A DNA stretch of 64,000 nucleotides from an uncultured Christensenella sp. GTDB taxonomy: Bacteria; Bacillota; Clostridia; Christensenellales; UBA3700. Shown here one piece after another: positions 26,347-34,416 of this stretch (position 1 is the stretch's first letter; every line of letters begins with the position of its first letter). The stretch is from positions 1 through 64,000 of the forward strand of contig CAJTYW010000009.1 of assembly GCA_910583995.1 (NCBI GenBank). The letters are read 5' to 3'. The notes under the pieces were generated by a model. It was not told the DNA's origin. It worked only from the letters and a program-made list of their open reading frames with translations, and did no database searches. A program made the translations under genes and the position numbers.

Positions 26347-27177
26347 TTATTCCGCAACCGGTATTTCGTATTTTTTATCGTTGCAACTGTAATCAACTAG
26401 TTTAAAACTATCCACTGTAAAATCGTAAAAGTTTTTAATGCTTGTGTCCACTTGTAGCTTTGGTGCTGCAAATTGCTTTTGAGCAATTATTTCTTCAACC
26501 AATGGAATATGTCTATCATAAATATGAGCATCTGCTATAACGTGAACCAGTTCGCCAACTTTAAGTCCGGATACTTGAGCAAACATAATAAGCAAAATAG
26601 AATACTGAACAACATTCCAATTATTAGCTGTAAGCATATCGTTTGAACGCTGATTTAAAATACCATTTAAAGTATCGCCTGAAACATTAAATGTCATTGA
26701 ATAAGCACAAGGATATAAATTCATTTCGTGCAAATCGGCAAAATTGTAAATATTAGTCATTATTCTGCGACTAGAAGGGTTATGTTTTAAATCATAAAGA
26801 ACTCTGTCAACTTGGTCAAATTCCCCTTCGCGATATTTATGTTTAATGCCCAATTGGTAGCCGTAAGCTTTACCTATAGAACCATTTTCGTCTGCCCATT
26901 GATTCCAAATTTTTGACTTTAAATCTCTTATATTGTTACTTTTCTTTTGCCATATCCACAAAAGTTCGTCAACGCAAGACTTGAAAAAAGTTTTTCGTAT
27001 CGTTAAAATAGGAAATTCTTCATTCAAATTATATCTATTTACTATACCGAATTTTTTTACCGTATGTGCTGGCGTTCCGTCGCTCCATCTTGGACGCACT
27101 GGTAAATCTGTATCCCAAACCCCGTTATCCAAAATATCTCTCATATTTTGAATAAAAATTTCATCAGCCTTACTCAT
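26347..27177 (-). CDS. thyA: Thymidylate synthase
   Basis: Makes dTMP from dUMP with methylenetetrahydrofolate as carbon and hydride donor, yielding dihydrofolate for FolA. The catalytic Cys is in LYPCAYSM. The phosphate-binding Arg pair is in PSSRRIM, and the QRSND and HIYDRH dUMP-binding motifs are present. Length 276 is normal. The ThyA-FolA pair (9-base gap) indicates this organism uses the classical rather than the ThyX route. Shine-Dalgarno AGGAGAG. Confidence 0.97.
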   Translation of the reverse strand: MSKADEIFIQNMRDILDNGVWDTDLPVRPRWSDGTPAHTVKKFGIVNRYNLNEEFPILTIRKTFFKSCVDELLWIWQKKSNNIRDLKSKIWNQWADENGSIGKAYGYQLGIKHKYREGEFDQVDRVLYDLKHNPSSRRIMTNIYNFADLHEMNLYPCAYSMTFNVSGDTLNGILNQRSNDMLTANNWNVVQYSILLIMFAQVSGLKVGELVHVIADAHIYDRHIPLVEEIIAQKQFAAPKLQVDTSIKNFYDFTVDSFKLVDYSCNDKKYEIPVAE

Positions 27178-27224
27178 TATACTCTCCTAAAATTTATATT
27201 TCAATTTATAGACTACCTTTCAAA

Positions 27225-27635
27225 CTAAATCTTTTCGATAATTTCAAATAATTGGTTAAGTCTTTCATTTTTTCCTAAAAGATAAAGGTAACCTATAACA
27301 GCTTCAAATCCACTTGCCTTTTTGTAATCTGCTACACTCGCATTTTTTGCCATAGTATTCATATGCGTGTTTCTTGCTCTTTTAAAAATCGCAATTTCAT
27401 CTTCCGTCAAAATAGACATAAGCTCGTCCATATACTTTGCTTGAGCGGAAGCTTTGATTTGCTCTGACTGCAACTTATGCAACTCTCCTGCTTTTGCAGT
27501 AGATGTTGATGCAAGTTTTGTCCTTACCATAAGCTGTTGCACACTATCACCGACAAACGCCAATACAAGCGGGTTAAGTCCCAAAATTTCTTTTTCAGTT
27601 AAAAATTCCTTTGCTATTGGTAAATATACTTTCAT
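27225..27635 (-). CDS. mrnC: Mini-ribonuclease 3 (23S rRNA maturation)
   Basis: RNase III-like endonuclease without a dsRNA-binding domain that trims the 23S rRNA precursor in firmicutes. The catalytic acidic motif is LAFVGDSVQQLMVR (family: LAYIGDAVYE-VR). FKRARNTHM and KKASGFEAVIGYLYLLG complete the family pattern. Length 136 is typical. One base separates it from gltX. In Bacillus, mrnC lies in the gltX-cysE-cysS-mrnC-rlmB cluster, so the neighbourhood supports the call. Confidence 0.92.
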   Translation of the reverse strand: MKVYLPIAKEFLTEKEILGLNPLVLAFVGDSVQQLMVRTKLASTSTAKAGELHKLQSEQIKASAQAKYMDELMSILTEDEIAIFKRARNTHMNTMAKNASVADYKKASGFEAVIGYLYLLGKNERLNQLFEIIEKI

Positions 27636-27636
27636 T

Positions 27637-29073
27637 TTAACCTTTTAAATACTCTAAACTGTATTTTAATCTTCTAACAGTCTCTTGTTTTCCAAGAAGG
27701 TCTGCCATTTCTGTTGCACCGCCTGGTGTCATTTGTGCACCTGTCAATGCAAGCCTTATTGTAAGGAATACTTGTCCTTTTTTGTAACCGCCTTGCTCAA
27801 TGATTTTTGCTATTATATTTTGTAAGTTTTCTTCACTATAATCATTAGTATTTTCAAATTCAGGTATACTCTTTTCCAAAACTTCAATAGCAATTTGCTT
27901 GTCCATTTTGTTTTTCTTGTTTTCGTAAAGCTCTTTATCATATCCTTCAAACTCTTCTAAAAAGTCAATTTTTGAAGGGATTTCACTAAGAATTTCTACC
28001 CTAGGAATTAATAGCTTTGCAAGTTTTTTGTAATCGTATTTGCCTGCAGCCTTGCTTTTTTCAAAAAATGGTGTTGCAAGTGTTACAAATTCGTCTTCAG
28101 TTAGTTCCTTTATATACAAAGAGTTTAACCATTTCATTTTGCCTTCGTCAAGTATGCTACCGCTCTTGCTTATTCCTTTAACATCAAATGCGTCCATTAG
28201 CTCTGCCATAGTCATTTTTTCTCTATTATCTGAAGGTGCCCAGCCTAATAGTGCAATGTAATTGACAATTGCAGGCACTAAATACCCCTTTTCAAGAAAA
28301 TCTTCAAAGTTAGCATCGCCGTGTCTTTTTGAAAGTTTATGTGTAGCATCTCTCATAATTGGCGGTAAGTGCATATATTGCGGTCTCTCCCAACCAAAAG
28401 CATCGTACATTAAGTTGTATTTTGGAGTGCTTGATAAATACTCCATACCACGAATAACGTGTGAAATATTCATTAAATGGTCATCTACTACATTTGCAAA
28501 GTTGTAAGTAGGCATACCATCGCTTTTGATAAGCACGCCGTCTTCCATATCCGAATTAGGCACTGCGATTTCGCCAAATACCATATCCACATAAGAAGAA
28601 ACACCTTCGGTAGGTATATTTTGTCTTATAACATAAGGTACACCACTATCAAGTTTTTGCTGTACTTGCTCTTTAGTTAATGACAAACAATGTTTATCAT
28701 ATTTTTTAATCCCATTCTCGCCTGCTAAGCTATCAAGTCTTTCCTTATCACAAAAACAATAATAAGCACCGCCAAGCTCAACTAGCTTTTTGGCATACTC
28801 TAAATAAATTGATTTTCGTTCGCTTTGGATATATGGTCCAACTCCGCCGTCTTTGTCTGGTCCTTCGTCGTGTTCTATACCTGCTTTTTTTAGTGTATTG
28901 TAAATTATTTCAACCGCACCTTCAACGTATCTTTCTTGGTCGGTGTCTTCTATTCTTAAAATAAATTTTCCCTTATTTTTTTTGGCAAACAAATACCCAT
29001 AAAGGCAGGTTCTTAAATTGCCGACGTGCATAAACCCTGTAGGGCTTGGTGCAAACCTTGTTCTTACTTCCAT
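27637..29073 (-). CDS. gltX: Glutamyl-tRNA synthetase
   Basis: Class I aminoacyl-tRNA synthetase charging tRNA-Glu. HIGH-type motif SPTGFMHVGNLRT at the N-terminus and KMSKS-type motif HKLSKRHGD at about 240-250; the C-terminal helical anticodon-binding domain is complete. Length 478 is normal. It is first in a run gltX-mrnC-thyA-folA-rlmB with small gaps. The cysE and cysS genes usually between gltX and mrnC are found about 20 kb away. Strong Shine-Dalgarno AAGGAGT. Confidence 0.97.
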   Translation of the reverse strand: MEVRTRFAPSPTGFMHVGNLRTCLYGYLFAKKNKGKFILRIEDTDQERYVEGAVEIIYNTLKKAGIEHDEGPDKDGGVGPYIQSERKSIYLEYAKKLVELGGAYYCFCDKERLDSLAGENGIKKYDKHCLSLTKEQVQQKLDSGVPYVIRQNIPTEGVSSYVDMVFGEIAVPNSDMEDGVLIKSDGMPTYNFANVVDDHLMNISHVIRGMEYLSSTPKYNLMYDAFGWERPQYMHLPPIMRDATHKLSKRHGDANFEDFLEKGYLVPAIVNYIALLGWAPSDNREKMTMAELMDAFDVKGISKSGSILDEGKMKWLNSLYIKELTEDEFVTLATPFFEKSKAAGKYDYKKLAKLLIPRVEILSEIPSKIDFLEEFEGYDKELYENKKNKMDKQIAIEVLEKSIPEFENTNDYSEENLQNIIAKIIEQGGYKKGQVFLTIRLALTGAQMTPGGATEMADLLGKQETVRRLKYSLEYLKG

Positions 29074-29114
29074 ATTTTTTACTCCTTATATTCCCTTGTT
29101 GACTATTTTAATCA

Positions 29115-29137
29115 AATACCGCTCAAAAATCGGTATT
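29115..29137. repeat. Dispersed element, paired copy downstream of radC
   Basis: AATACCG-CTCAAAAAT-CGGTATT, a 7-bp stem with 9-base loop. The right part reads CAAAAATCGGTATTATT, the reverse complement of the dispersed element. It lies between the gltX start and the radC stop and may act as a weak terminator. Confidence 0.5.
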
Positions 29138-29149
29138 ATTTGTTGCACT

Positions 29150-29878
29150 TCAGTATTTTACGTCTCTTATTCTTCCGCGTAACAATTCAAACCTTCCGTT
29201 GCTCAAAGAGTCCAAAAGTCCTGTTTGTTTAAATGAAAAATATCCGCTTTTAGCAATAATAATGTGGTCATAAAAATATATACCTAGCATAGTAAGCGTT
29301 AAATATAACTGCTCGGTCAAATTTTGGTCATTGACACTTGGTGTTACATTGTTTGACGGGTGATTGTGTACAAGAATTACTGTGCTTGCTTCATTTCTTA
29401 AAGCTATATCGGCAATTTCTCTTACATTACAAAATGATTCGTTTACAACACCTTTATTTAGCACAACTCTTTTGATAAGCTTGCCCGCACTATCGCCAAG
29501 CAACATATGAATTTCTTCCCTTGGCAAAGTTTCCATAATAGGACGCATTAAGTTTAAACAAGCTTCCAAATTATTGATATACACTTCGTCAATTTTCTTG
29601 CTATAGTATCTACGGCTTACAGCACTTAGACTATTTAAAAACAATGCCATATTATAGCTTACACCTTTGACTTTTTGCAATCTTTCAATAGGTTGGTCAA
29701 ACACTCTGCTCAAACTACCAAACTCATTTAGTATTGTATGTGCAAGCTCGTTCGTATCTTTTCGTGGCACAACTGCATACAGCAAATACTCCAACACTTC
29801 GTGGTCTTGTAAGCTTTCTATTCCGTTTTGTTCGATTCTTTTTCTCATTCTATCTCTATGTCCATCGTGAACTGCCAT
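29150..29878 (-). CDS. radC: RadC family JAB/MPN-domain protein
   Basis: Member of the RadC (YsxA) family: helix-hairpin-helix N-terminal part (LQKVKGVSYNMALFL) and C-terminal JAMM metalloprotease-like domain with the zinc motif HNHPSNNVTPSVND (His-x-His...Ser...Asp). The role once assigned in DNA repair is not established. The start is chosen at ATG 29878 because AGGGG lies 5 bases upstream; an in-frame ATG at 29896 has no ribosome binding site. This gives 242 residues. Single gene with its own promoter, divergent from the peptidase. Confidence 0.88.
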   Translation of the reverse strand: MAVHDGHRDRMRKRIEQNGIESLQDHEVLEYLLYAVVPRKDTNELAHTILNEFGSLSRVFDQPIERLQKVKGVSYNMALFLNSLSAVSRRYYSKKIDEVYINNLEACLNLMRPIMETLPREEIHMLLGDSAGKLIKRVVLNKGVVNESFCNVREIADIALRNEASTVILVHNHPSNNVTPSVNDQNLTEQLYLTLTMLGIYFYDHIIIAKSGYFSFKQTGLLDSLSNGRFELLRGRIRDVKY

Positions 29879-29924
29879 ATTATCCCCTACAAACATTTTT
29901 ATTGATTTCTATTTACACAAAATT

Positions 29925-29953
29925 ATTATAGCACTTTTGGTTTTTTTTTGCAA
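29925..29953 (-). promoter_or_regulatory. Promoter of radC
   Basis: Minus strand TTGCAA (29953-29948), 17-base spacer, TATAAT (29930-29925). Confidence 0.65.
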
Positions 29954-30054
29954 TATTTTAGATAACTTTATTAAAATTAGTTCTCATTTGTCCTTTTATA
30001 GTATATACTAATAAGTAAATAAAGTTTTTTTGTAAATTTGTATAAGGAGTTTTT

Positions 30055-31344
30055 ATGGAGTATTTTAACGATTATATCAAAGCAACTTCGGAACTAATAA
30101 AAATAAATAGTGTGGAAAGTAGTAAGATAGACGGCAAACCTTTTGGTGCTGGCGTGGACGATTGCCTTAAAAAAGCTTTAAGCATCGCTGAAAGTCTTGG
30201 TTTTAAAACTTTTTATGGTGACGGATACTATGGTTATGCAGAAATTGGCGAAGGTGAAGAAATGCTTGGTATACTTGGGCATTTAGACACTGTGCCAATA
30301 GGTAATGATTGGACTATTCCTGCCTTAGGCGGAGATATAATTGACGGATTTTTATGTGGAAGGGGGGTTTTAGACGACAAAGGACCTATTATGGCAACAC
30401 TTTTTGCGACAAAAGAACTTGTAGACAGCGGTTTTGTGCCAAATAAAAGAATCCGTATAATATTCGGCTGCGACGAAGAGTCAGGTTGGGAATGTATTGA
30501 TAAATACTGCGAAAGAGAAGAAATACCAACAATTGCTTTTACTCCTGACGGAGATTTTCCTGTAATAAACTGCGAAAAAAGCGTTTCCTACTTTAATGTA
30601 CATCTTAAAAAGCCTAAATTTATCACCAATATCCAAGGTGGTGAACGCGCTAATATGGTAATGGATAAAATTGAATGTACCGTTTCTGACGAAATAGCAG
30701 CTATACTGCCCGCAGACAATGAGTTTGGCGTAATGGTTTGTGGCAATAACCTTACTGCAACTGGTAAATCGGCACACGGCTCTTCCCCACAAACAGGCGA
30801 TAACGCACTTTGGAAAATTGTTAAATTTTTAGGCGGGTACGATACAAGTGCAAAAAACATATCTCAAATTATTTGCAATACTGACGGCTCTGGCTATAAC
30901 ATTAAATGTGAAGACGAAATTAGCGGAAAACTAACTATAAATATAGGTATGATATCTTGTGATAAAGATAACATTACATTAAGTTTAGATGTAAGACACC
31001 CACTTTGCTTGACTCGTGAAGAACTTTATAAAAAGCTATGTAATACATTTAGCTTTGGCACTGTGGAATACGGATTTTTCCATAATCCTTTGTATATTGC
31101 ACCTGACCACCCACTTTGCACTAAACTACTAAGTGCTTATGAGAGTGTTACAGGCGAAAAGTTACAACCAATAACAATAGGTGGTGGTACTTATGCCCGT
31201 GCTCTTCCTGTGGCAGTTGCTTTTGGTCCTATCTTTCCAAATCAGGAATCTACAATACACCAAAAGAATGAAAGGGCAAAACTAACAGACTTGAAAAAAA
31301 TGTATGACATTTACCTAAAAGCTATAGAAGAACTAACAAAATAA
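30055..31344 (+). CDS. M20 family dipeptidase (PepV-like)
   Basis: Cytosolic zinc metallopeptidase of the M20/PepV-like group, probably a dipeptidase. Metal-ligand motifs are visible: GHLDTVP (His-Asp), GRGVLDDKGP (bridging Asp), FGCDEESGW (catalytic Glu and ligand Glu) and TPDGDFP. The lid-domain His is in GKSAHGSSPQ, and the last ligand His lies near STIHQKNE. Length 429 is slightly short of PepV (~470). Good Shine-Dalgarno AAGGAG. A likely -10 TATACT is at 30004-30009 with a weak -35. Monocistronic, ended by the hairpins at 31411-31517. Confidence 0.88.
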   Translation: MEYFNDYIKATSELIKINSVESSKIDGKPFGAGVDDCLKKALSIAESLGFKTFYGDGYYGYAEIGEGEEMLGILGHLDTVPIGNDWTIPALGGDIIDGFLCGRGVLDDKGPIMATLFATKELVDSGFVPNKRIRIIFGCDEESGWECIDKYCEREEIPTIAFTPDGDFPVINCEKSVSYFNVHLKKPKFITNIQGGERANMVMDKIECTVSDEIAAILPADNEFGVMVCGNNLTATGKSAHGSSPQTGDNALWKIVKFLGGYDTSAKNISQIICNTDGSGYNIKCEDEISGKLTINIGMISCDKDNITLSLDVRHPLCLTREELYKKLCNTFSFGTVEYGFFHNPLYIAPDHPLCTKLLSAYESVTGEKLQPITIGGGTYARALPVAVAFGPIFPNQESTIHQKNERAKLTDLKKMYDIYLKAIEELTK

Positions 31345-31374
31345 AAAGCGAAATTTTATTAAATTAGTCAAAAC

Positions 31375-31397
31375 ACCCCGATTTTTGCAAGGTATTT
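31375..31397 (+). repeat. Dispersed element, copy downstream of the peptidase
   Basis: CACCCCGATTTTTGCAAGGTATT, a diverged copy of the ATACCGATTTTTG element in a convergent intergenic gap. A hairpin AAAATTAGC / GCTAATTTT (31411-31419 / 31435-31443) follows. Confidence 0.4.
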
Positions 31398-31480
31398 TGA
31401 TAAAAAAATAAAAATTAGCATTAAACAGCATAAAGCTAATTTTGAACCAATATATATTTTATTGCGTTCTCAAAACAACA

Positions 31481-31517
31481 AAAAACACGGAATACTCTTC
31501 CGTGTTTTTATTATTTT
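31481..31517. terminator. Bidirectional terminator between peptidase and aldo/keto reductase
   Basis: 12-bp perfect stem AAAAACACGGAA / TTCCGTGTTTTT with loop TACTC and a T-rich flank; it serves both convergent genes. Confidence 0.9.
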
Positions 31518-31523
31518 TTTGCT

Positions 31524-32486
31524 TTATAACGCACCTTTGACGATATGCGGGATATAAAACTTTTCCAAATTCTCTATATCTTCAGCGGTCAATTTTATAT
31601 TAATTGATTTTACTGCATCATCTAAATACTGCGTTTTTGTCGCCCCTACTATTGGCGAAGAAACTCCTTTTGCAAACTGCCAAGCAAGTGCTATTTGCGA
31701 CATTGTAACACTATACTTTTGGGAAATCTCGTATACCTGTTTTACAATCTCATAGTCTTGCTCTTTGGTTGCATCATATCGTCTAATAGCAATTTTGTCT
31801 GTCTCGCTACGCGTGCTTTTTGAACTCCAATCTAGCCTTGATAATCTTCCTGCTGCAAGCGGAGCATAAGGCGTTAAAGAAACATTGTATTGTTTGCAAA
31901 TAGGTATAAGTTCTCTTTCATCTTCACGATATAACAAATTGTAATGGTTTTGCATACTTACAAATTTAGTAAACCCGTTTTTCTCTGCAATGAGCTGCAT
32001 ATTATGAAATTGATATCCATACATAGCTGACGCACCAAGCGCACGAACTTTTCCTGCCTTTACCAAATTATGTAAAGCTTGCATTGTCTCTTCTATAGGG
32101 GTGGAATAATCAAATCTATGAATAATGTACAAATCAACATAATCTGTACCCAGTCTTTTTAAAGACATATCTATTTCCCTATTAATAGCTTTGCTGCTTA
32201 GCTTTCCTTCATTAAAATAAACTTTTGTACCAATTACAACATTTTCACGCTTTGTCAAACTTTTGATAGCTTTTCCCAAATACTCTTCGCTTGTGCCGTT
32301 TGAATATTGATTTGCAGTGTCAAAAAAGTTTATACCCAAATCAATAGAGTGTTTTACCATAGCTTTGCTGCTTTCCGCATCAAGAGTCCACTCGTAAAAA
32401 TCGGAAGAAGGTTTGCCAAAACTCATTCCGCCAACACATATACGCGATACAGATATATCCGTATTACCAAGTTTAGTATATTCCAT
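31524..32486 (-). CDS. Aldo/keto reductase
   Basis: NADPH-dependent oxidoreductase of the AKR superfamily (320 residues, TIM barrel, cytosolic). The catalytic tetrad is visible: Asp in NFFDTANQYSNG with Tyr of the same motif, Lys in VVIGTKVYF, His in LYIIHRFDYS. The C-terminal cofactor motif SPIVGATKTQYLDDAV is also present. Similarity is to the broad YghZ/ion-channel-beta-like group; the physiological carbonyl substrate is unknown. Shine-Dalgarno GGGGG. Single gene. Confidence 0.9.
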   Translation of the reverse strand: MEYTKLGNTDISVSRICVGGMSFGKPSSDFYEWTLDAESSKAMVKHSIDLGINFFDTANQYSNGTSEEYLGKAIKSLTKRENVVIGTKVYFNEGKLSSKAINREIDMSLKRLGTDYVDLYIIHRFDYSTPIEETMQALHNLVKAGKVRALGASAMYGYQFHNMQLIAEKNGFTKFVSMQNHYNLLYREDERELIPICKQYNVSLTPYAPLAAGRLSRLDWSSKSTRSETDKIAIRRYDATKEQDYEIVKQVYEISQKYSVTMSQIALAWQFAKGVSSPIVGATKTQYLDDAVKSINIKLTAEDIENLEKFYIPHIVKGAL

Positions 32487-32550
32487 AAATCCCCCAAAAA
32501 ACTTTTTACAATATTTTTTTTAGACAAATAAACTTCTATTTAAGCAAAAT

Positions 32551-32585
32551 AAAAAACGAAAATAACTTTTCGTTTTTTATTTTTA
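32551..32585 (-). terminator. Terminator after pdxS
   Basis: Stem AAAAAACGAAAA / TTTTCGTTTTTT with loop TAAC, directly past the pdxS stop on the minus strand. Confidence 0.8.
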
Positions 32586-32593
32586 TTCTTTAA

Positions 32594-33457
32594 TTATTGT
32601 CCTCTTTCTTCCATTTTGATTTTGATTTCATCGCAGTTGATACCAACAATTGGCTCACCTAAATCTTCAGACAATCTAGCAATCAAATCGTAATCCATAT
32701 AATTTTCTACTGAACGAACGATTGCATCTGCTCTTTTTGCAGGGTTACCAGACTTAAAGATACCGCTACCAACAAATACACCTTCTGCACCTAAATGTCT
32801 CATTAATACTGCATCTGCAGGAGTTGCTACACCACCTGCTGAAAAGTTTGGAACAGGTAATTTGCCATTTTCGTGAACGAATTTAATCAAATCATAAGGA
32901 ACTTGAAGTTGTTTAGCTTCTTCATAAAGTTCGTCAGGACTCATAGCTTTAACTGCACGCATTTGAGCTTGCATTGCACGCATATGTCTTACAGCTTGAA
33001 CAACGTCACCTGTACCTGCTTCACCTTTAGTTCTTATCATACTTGCACCTTCTTGTACACGACGAAGAGCTTCACCCAAGTTTCTTGCACCGCAAACAAA
33101 TGGAGCTTTGAAAGACATTTTGTCAACGTGATAAACATCATCGGCAGGAGTCAAAACTTCACTCTCATCAATAAAATCGATATTCATAGCTTCAAGTAGT
33201 CTTGCCTCAATAAAATGTCCTATTCTGCACTTTGCCATTACAGGAATTTTAACAGCCTTTTGAATTTCTCTAATCATTTTAGGGTCACTCATACGGCTTA
33301 CACCGCCTTCTCTTCTGATATCGGCAGGAACTCTTTCCAAAGCCATAACAGCACCGGCACCAGCTGCTTCAGCAATTTTAGCTTGCTCAACTGTAGTAAC
33401 GTCCATAATTACTTTGCCTTTCAAACTTTCTGCAATCGGATTGTTAATTTTGTACAT
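32594..33457 (-). CDS. pdxS: Pyridoxal 5'-phosphate synthase subunit PdxS
   Basis: Lyase subunit that makes PLP from ribose 5-phosphate, glyceraldehyde 3-phosphate and ammonia. TIM barrel of 287 residues with the strongly conserved [33 protein letters not shown], the catalytic Lys region ([13 protein letters not shown]), [12 protein letters not shown] and [13 protein letters not shown]. The partner glutaminase gene pdxT normally follows pdxS; here an aldo/keto reductase follows, so pdxT must be elsewhere or missing. The promoter lies about 140 bases upstream, giving a long leader. Shine-Dalgarno AAGGAG. Confidence 0.97.
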   Translation of the reverse strand: MYKINNPIAESLKGKVIMDVTTVEQAKIAEAAGAGAVMALERVPADIRREGGVSRMSDPKMIREIQKAVKIPVMAKCRIGHFIEARLLEAMNIDFIDESEVLTPADDVYHVDKMSFKAPFVCGARNLGEALRRVQEGASMIRTKGEAGTGDVVQAVRHMRAMQAQMRAVKAMSPDELYEEAKQLQVPYDLIKFVHENGKLPVPNFSAGGVATPADAVLMRHLGAEGVFVGSGIFKSGNPAKRADAIVRSVENYMDYDLIARLSEDLGEPIVGINCDEIKIKMEERGQ

Positions 33458-33598
33458 ATATATAAATCTCCTTATAGGTTTTATAATTTTTAATTTATTA
33501 GCATTTCATATCCAACTAATATAGAAGGCGTTTTTATTAAATGTTTAAACTCTTCAAAACAATTGTATATAAATTGTGTCTGCTAAATTTACTCATAC

Positions 33599-33628
33599 AT
33601 TATAACACAACTTTTTAAATTCTTACAA
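33599..33628 (-). promoter_or_regulatory. Predicted promoter of pdxS with long leader
   Basis: Minus strand TTGTAA (33628-33623), 18-base spacer, extended -10 TGTTATAAT ending at 33599. The leader is about 130 nt and no known riboswitch was recognised in it. The rest of the 360-base gap 33458-33817 is AT-rich with nothing else seen. Confidence 0.55.
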
Positions 33629-33817
33629 GCAATAATAAATAATTATCTTAAAATTTTATTTATTATCTGCTATAAAATTTAATTATATTGCTTTTTTAAC
33701 TAGTATTTCTGGTTGTAATAAAAGTTTTTAAGTCTTTTAAGAATAACTGAATACATTTGAAATCATATTTGCTATAATAGGTGCATAAAAAATTTTTACA
33801 CTAAAAAAGGAGTTTTT

Positions 33818-34081
33818 ATGACAACAGTAGAAGCAATAGCAAAAAGAACAAAACAATTAATGATAGAGAAAAACATTTGCCAAAAAGAATTAGAAATTAA
33901 ATCTAAAATATCTCATAGCGTTATGAGTAAAATGCTTTTATGAAAATACAAATATTTAGATTTTAAAATTGTGTTTAAATTATCTGGAGCGTTAGGTATA
34001 TCTGTATGCGAATTTTTAGACGACGAATTATTTGATTTAGGCAAATTGGAACTTAAATATAAAAAACCTAAAACCAATTAA
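33818..34081 (+). pseudogene. XRE-type regulator gene interrupted by an in-frame TGA
   Basis: From ATG 33818 (Shine-Dalgarno AAGGAG 7 bases upstream) a helix-turn-helix protein reads VEAIAKRTKQLMIEKNICQ, then KELEIKSKISHSVMSKMLL. It stops at codon 42 (TGA, 33941-33943) and resumes in the same frame as KYKYLDFKIVFKLSGALGI and CEFLDDELFDL to TAA 34079-34081. The 86 sense codons together make a complete small Cro/CI-like protein; the TGA replaces one residue in the loop after the recognition helix. Elsewhere in the window TGA terminates normally, so recoding is unlikely. A point nonsense mutation or stop readthrough are the options. A terminator follows directly. Confidence 0.8.
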
Positions 34082-34084
34082 TGT

Positions 34085-34116
34085 AAAAAAAGTTGCCATT
34101 TTACAGCAACTTTTTT
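34085..34116. terminator. Terminator between the XRE remnant and yerC
   Basis: AAAAAAAGTTGC / GCAACTTTTTT with a 9-base loop; serves both convergent units. Confidence 0.8.
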
Positions 34117-34120
34117 GTTT

Positions 34121-34405
34121 TTATTTTAATATAGATTTTTCGATTGCTTTTTTATAGCCATCTGCACCACGATGCACGCACCTTGAAACACGGCTTAATG
34201 TAGCTGAAGAAATACCTGTTTCCGCAATTACTTCGTTGTATGTCATACCTTCAAGCAAAAGTTTAGCTGCTCTTAATCTTTGAGCCATTTGTTCTACTTC
34301 TTTGTATGTACACAAATCGTCAAACAAAGCCTTACATTCTTCCACGCTCTCTATATCTGCTATTGCCTTATATAAATCTGGCAAAAACTCTTCGTAATTT
34401 GACAT
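34121..34405 (-). CDS. yerC: YerC/YecD family TrpR-related DNA-binding protein
   Basis: Small TrpR-superfamily protein of 94 residues with a helix-turn-helix (YKEVEQMAQRLRAAKLLLEG, then MTYNEVIAETGISSATLSRVSRCV). Function of the family is not established. It begins 11 bases after the ATPase gene of amino acid transporter 2, so it is likely the last gene of that operon. A TrpR-like protein behind an amino acid importer could regulate that importer through the ACTTTA-N6-TAAAGT sites upstream of the operon (inference). Shine-Dalgarno AAAGGGGG. Confidence 0.88.
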   Translation of the reverse strand: MSNYEEFLPDLYKAIADIESVEECKALFDDLCTYKEVEQMAQRLRAAKLLLEGMTYNEVIAETGISSATLSRVSRCVHRGADGYKKAIEKSILK

Positions 34406-34416
34406 ATATTCCCCCT

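Noticed and set aside
33941..33943. UGA as a sense codon (alternative code)
   Set aside because: TGA terminates potC and the acyl-CoA synthetase gene at conserved ATGA overlaps, so the code is standard here.
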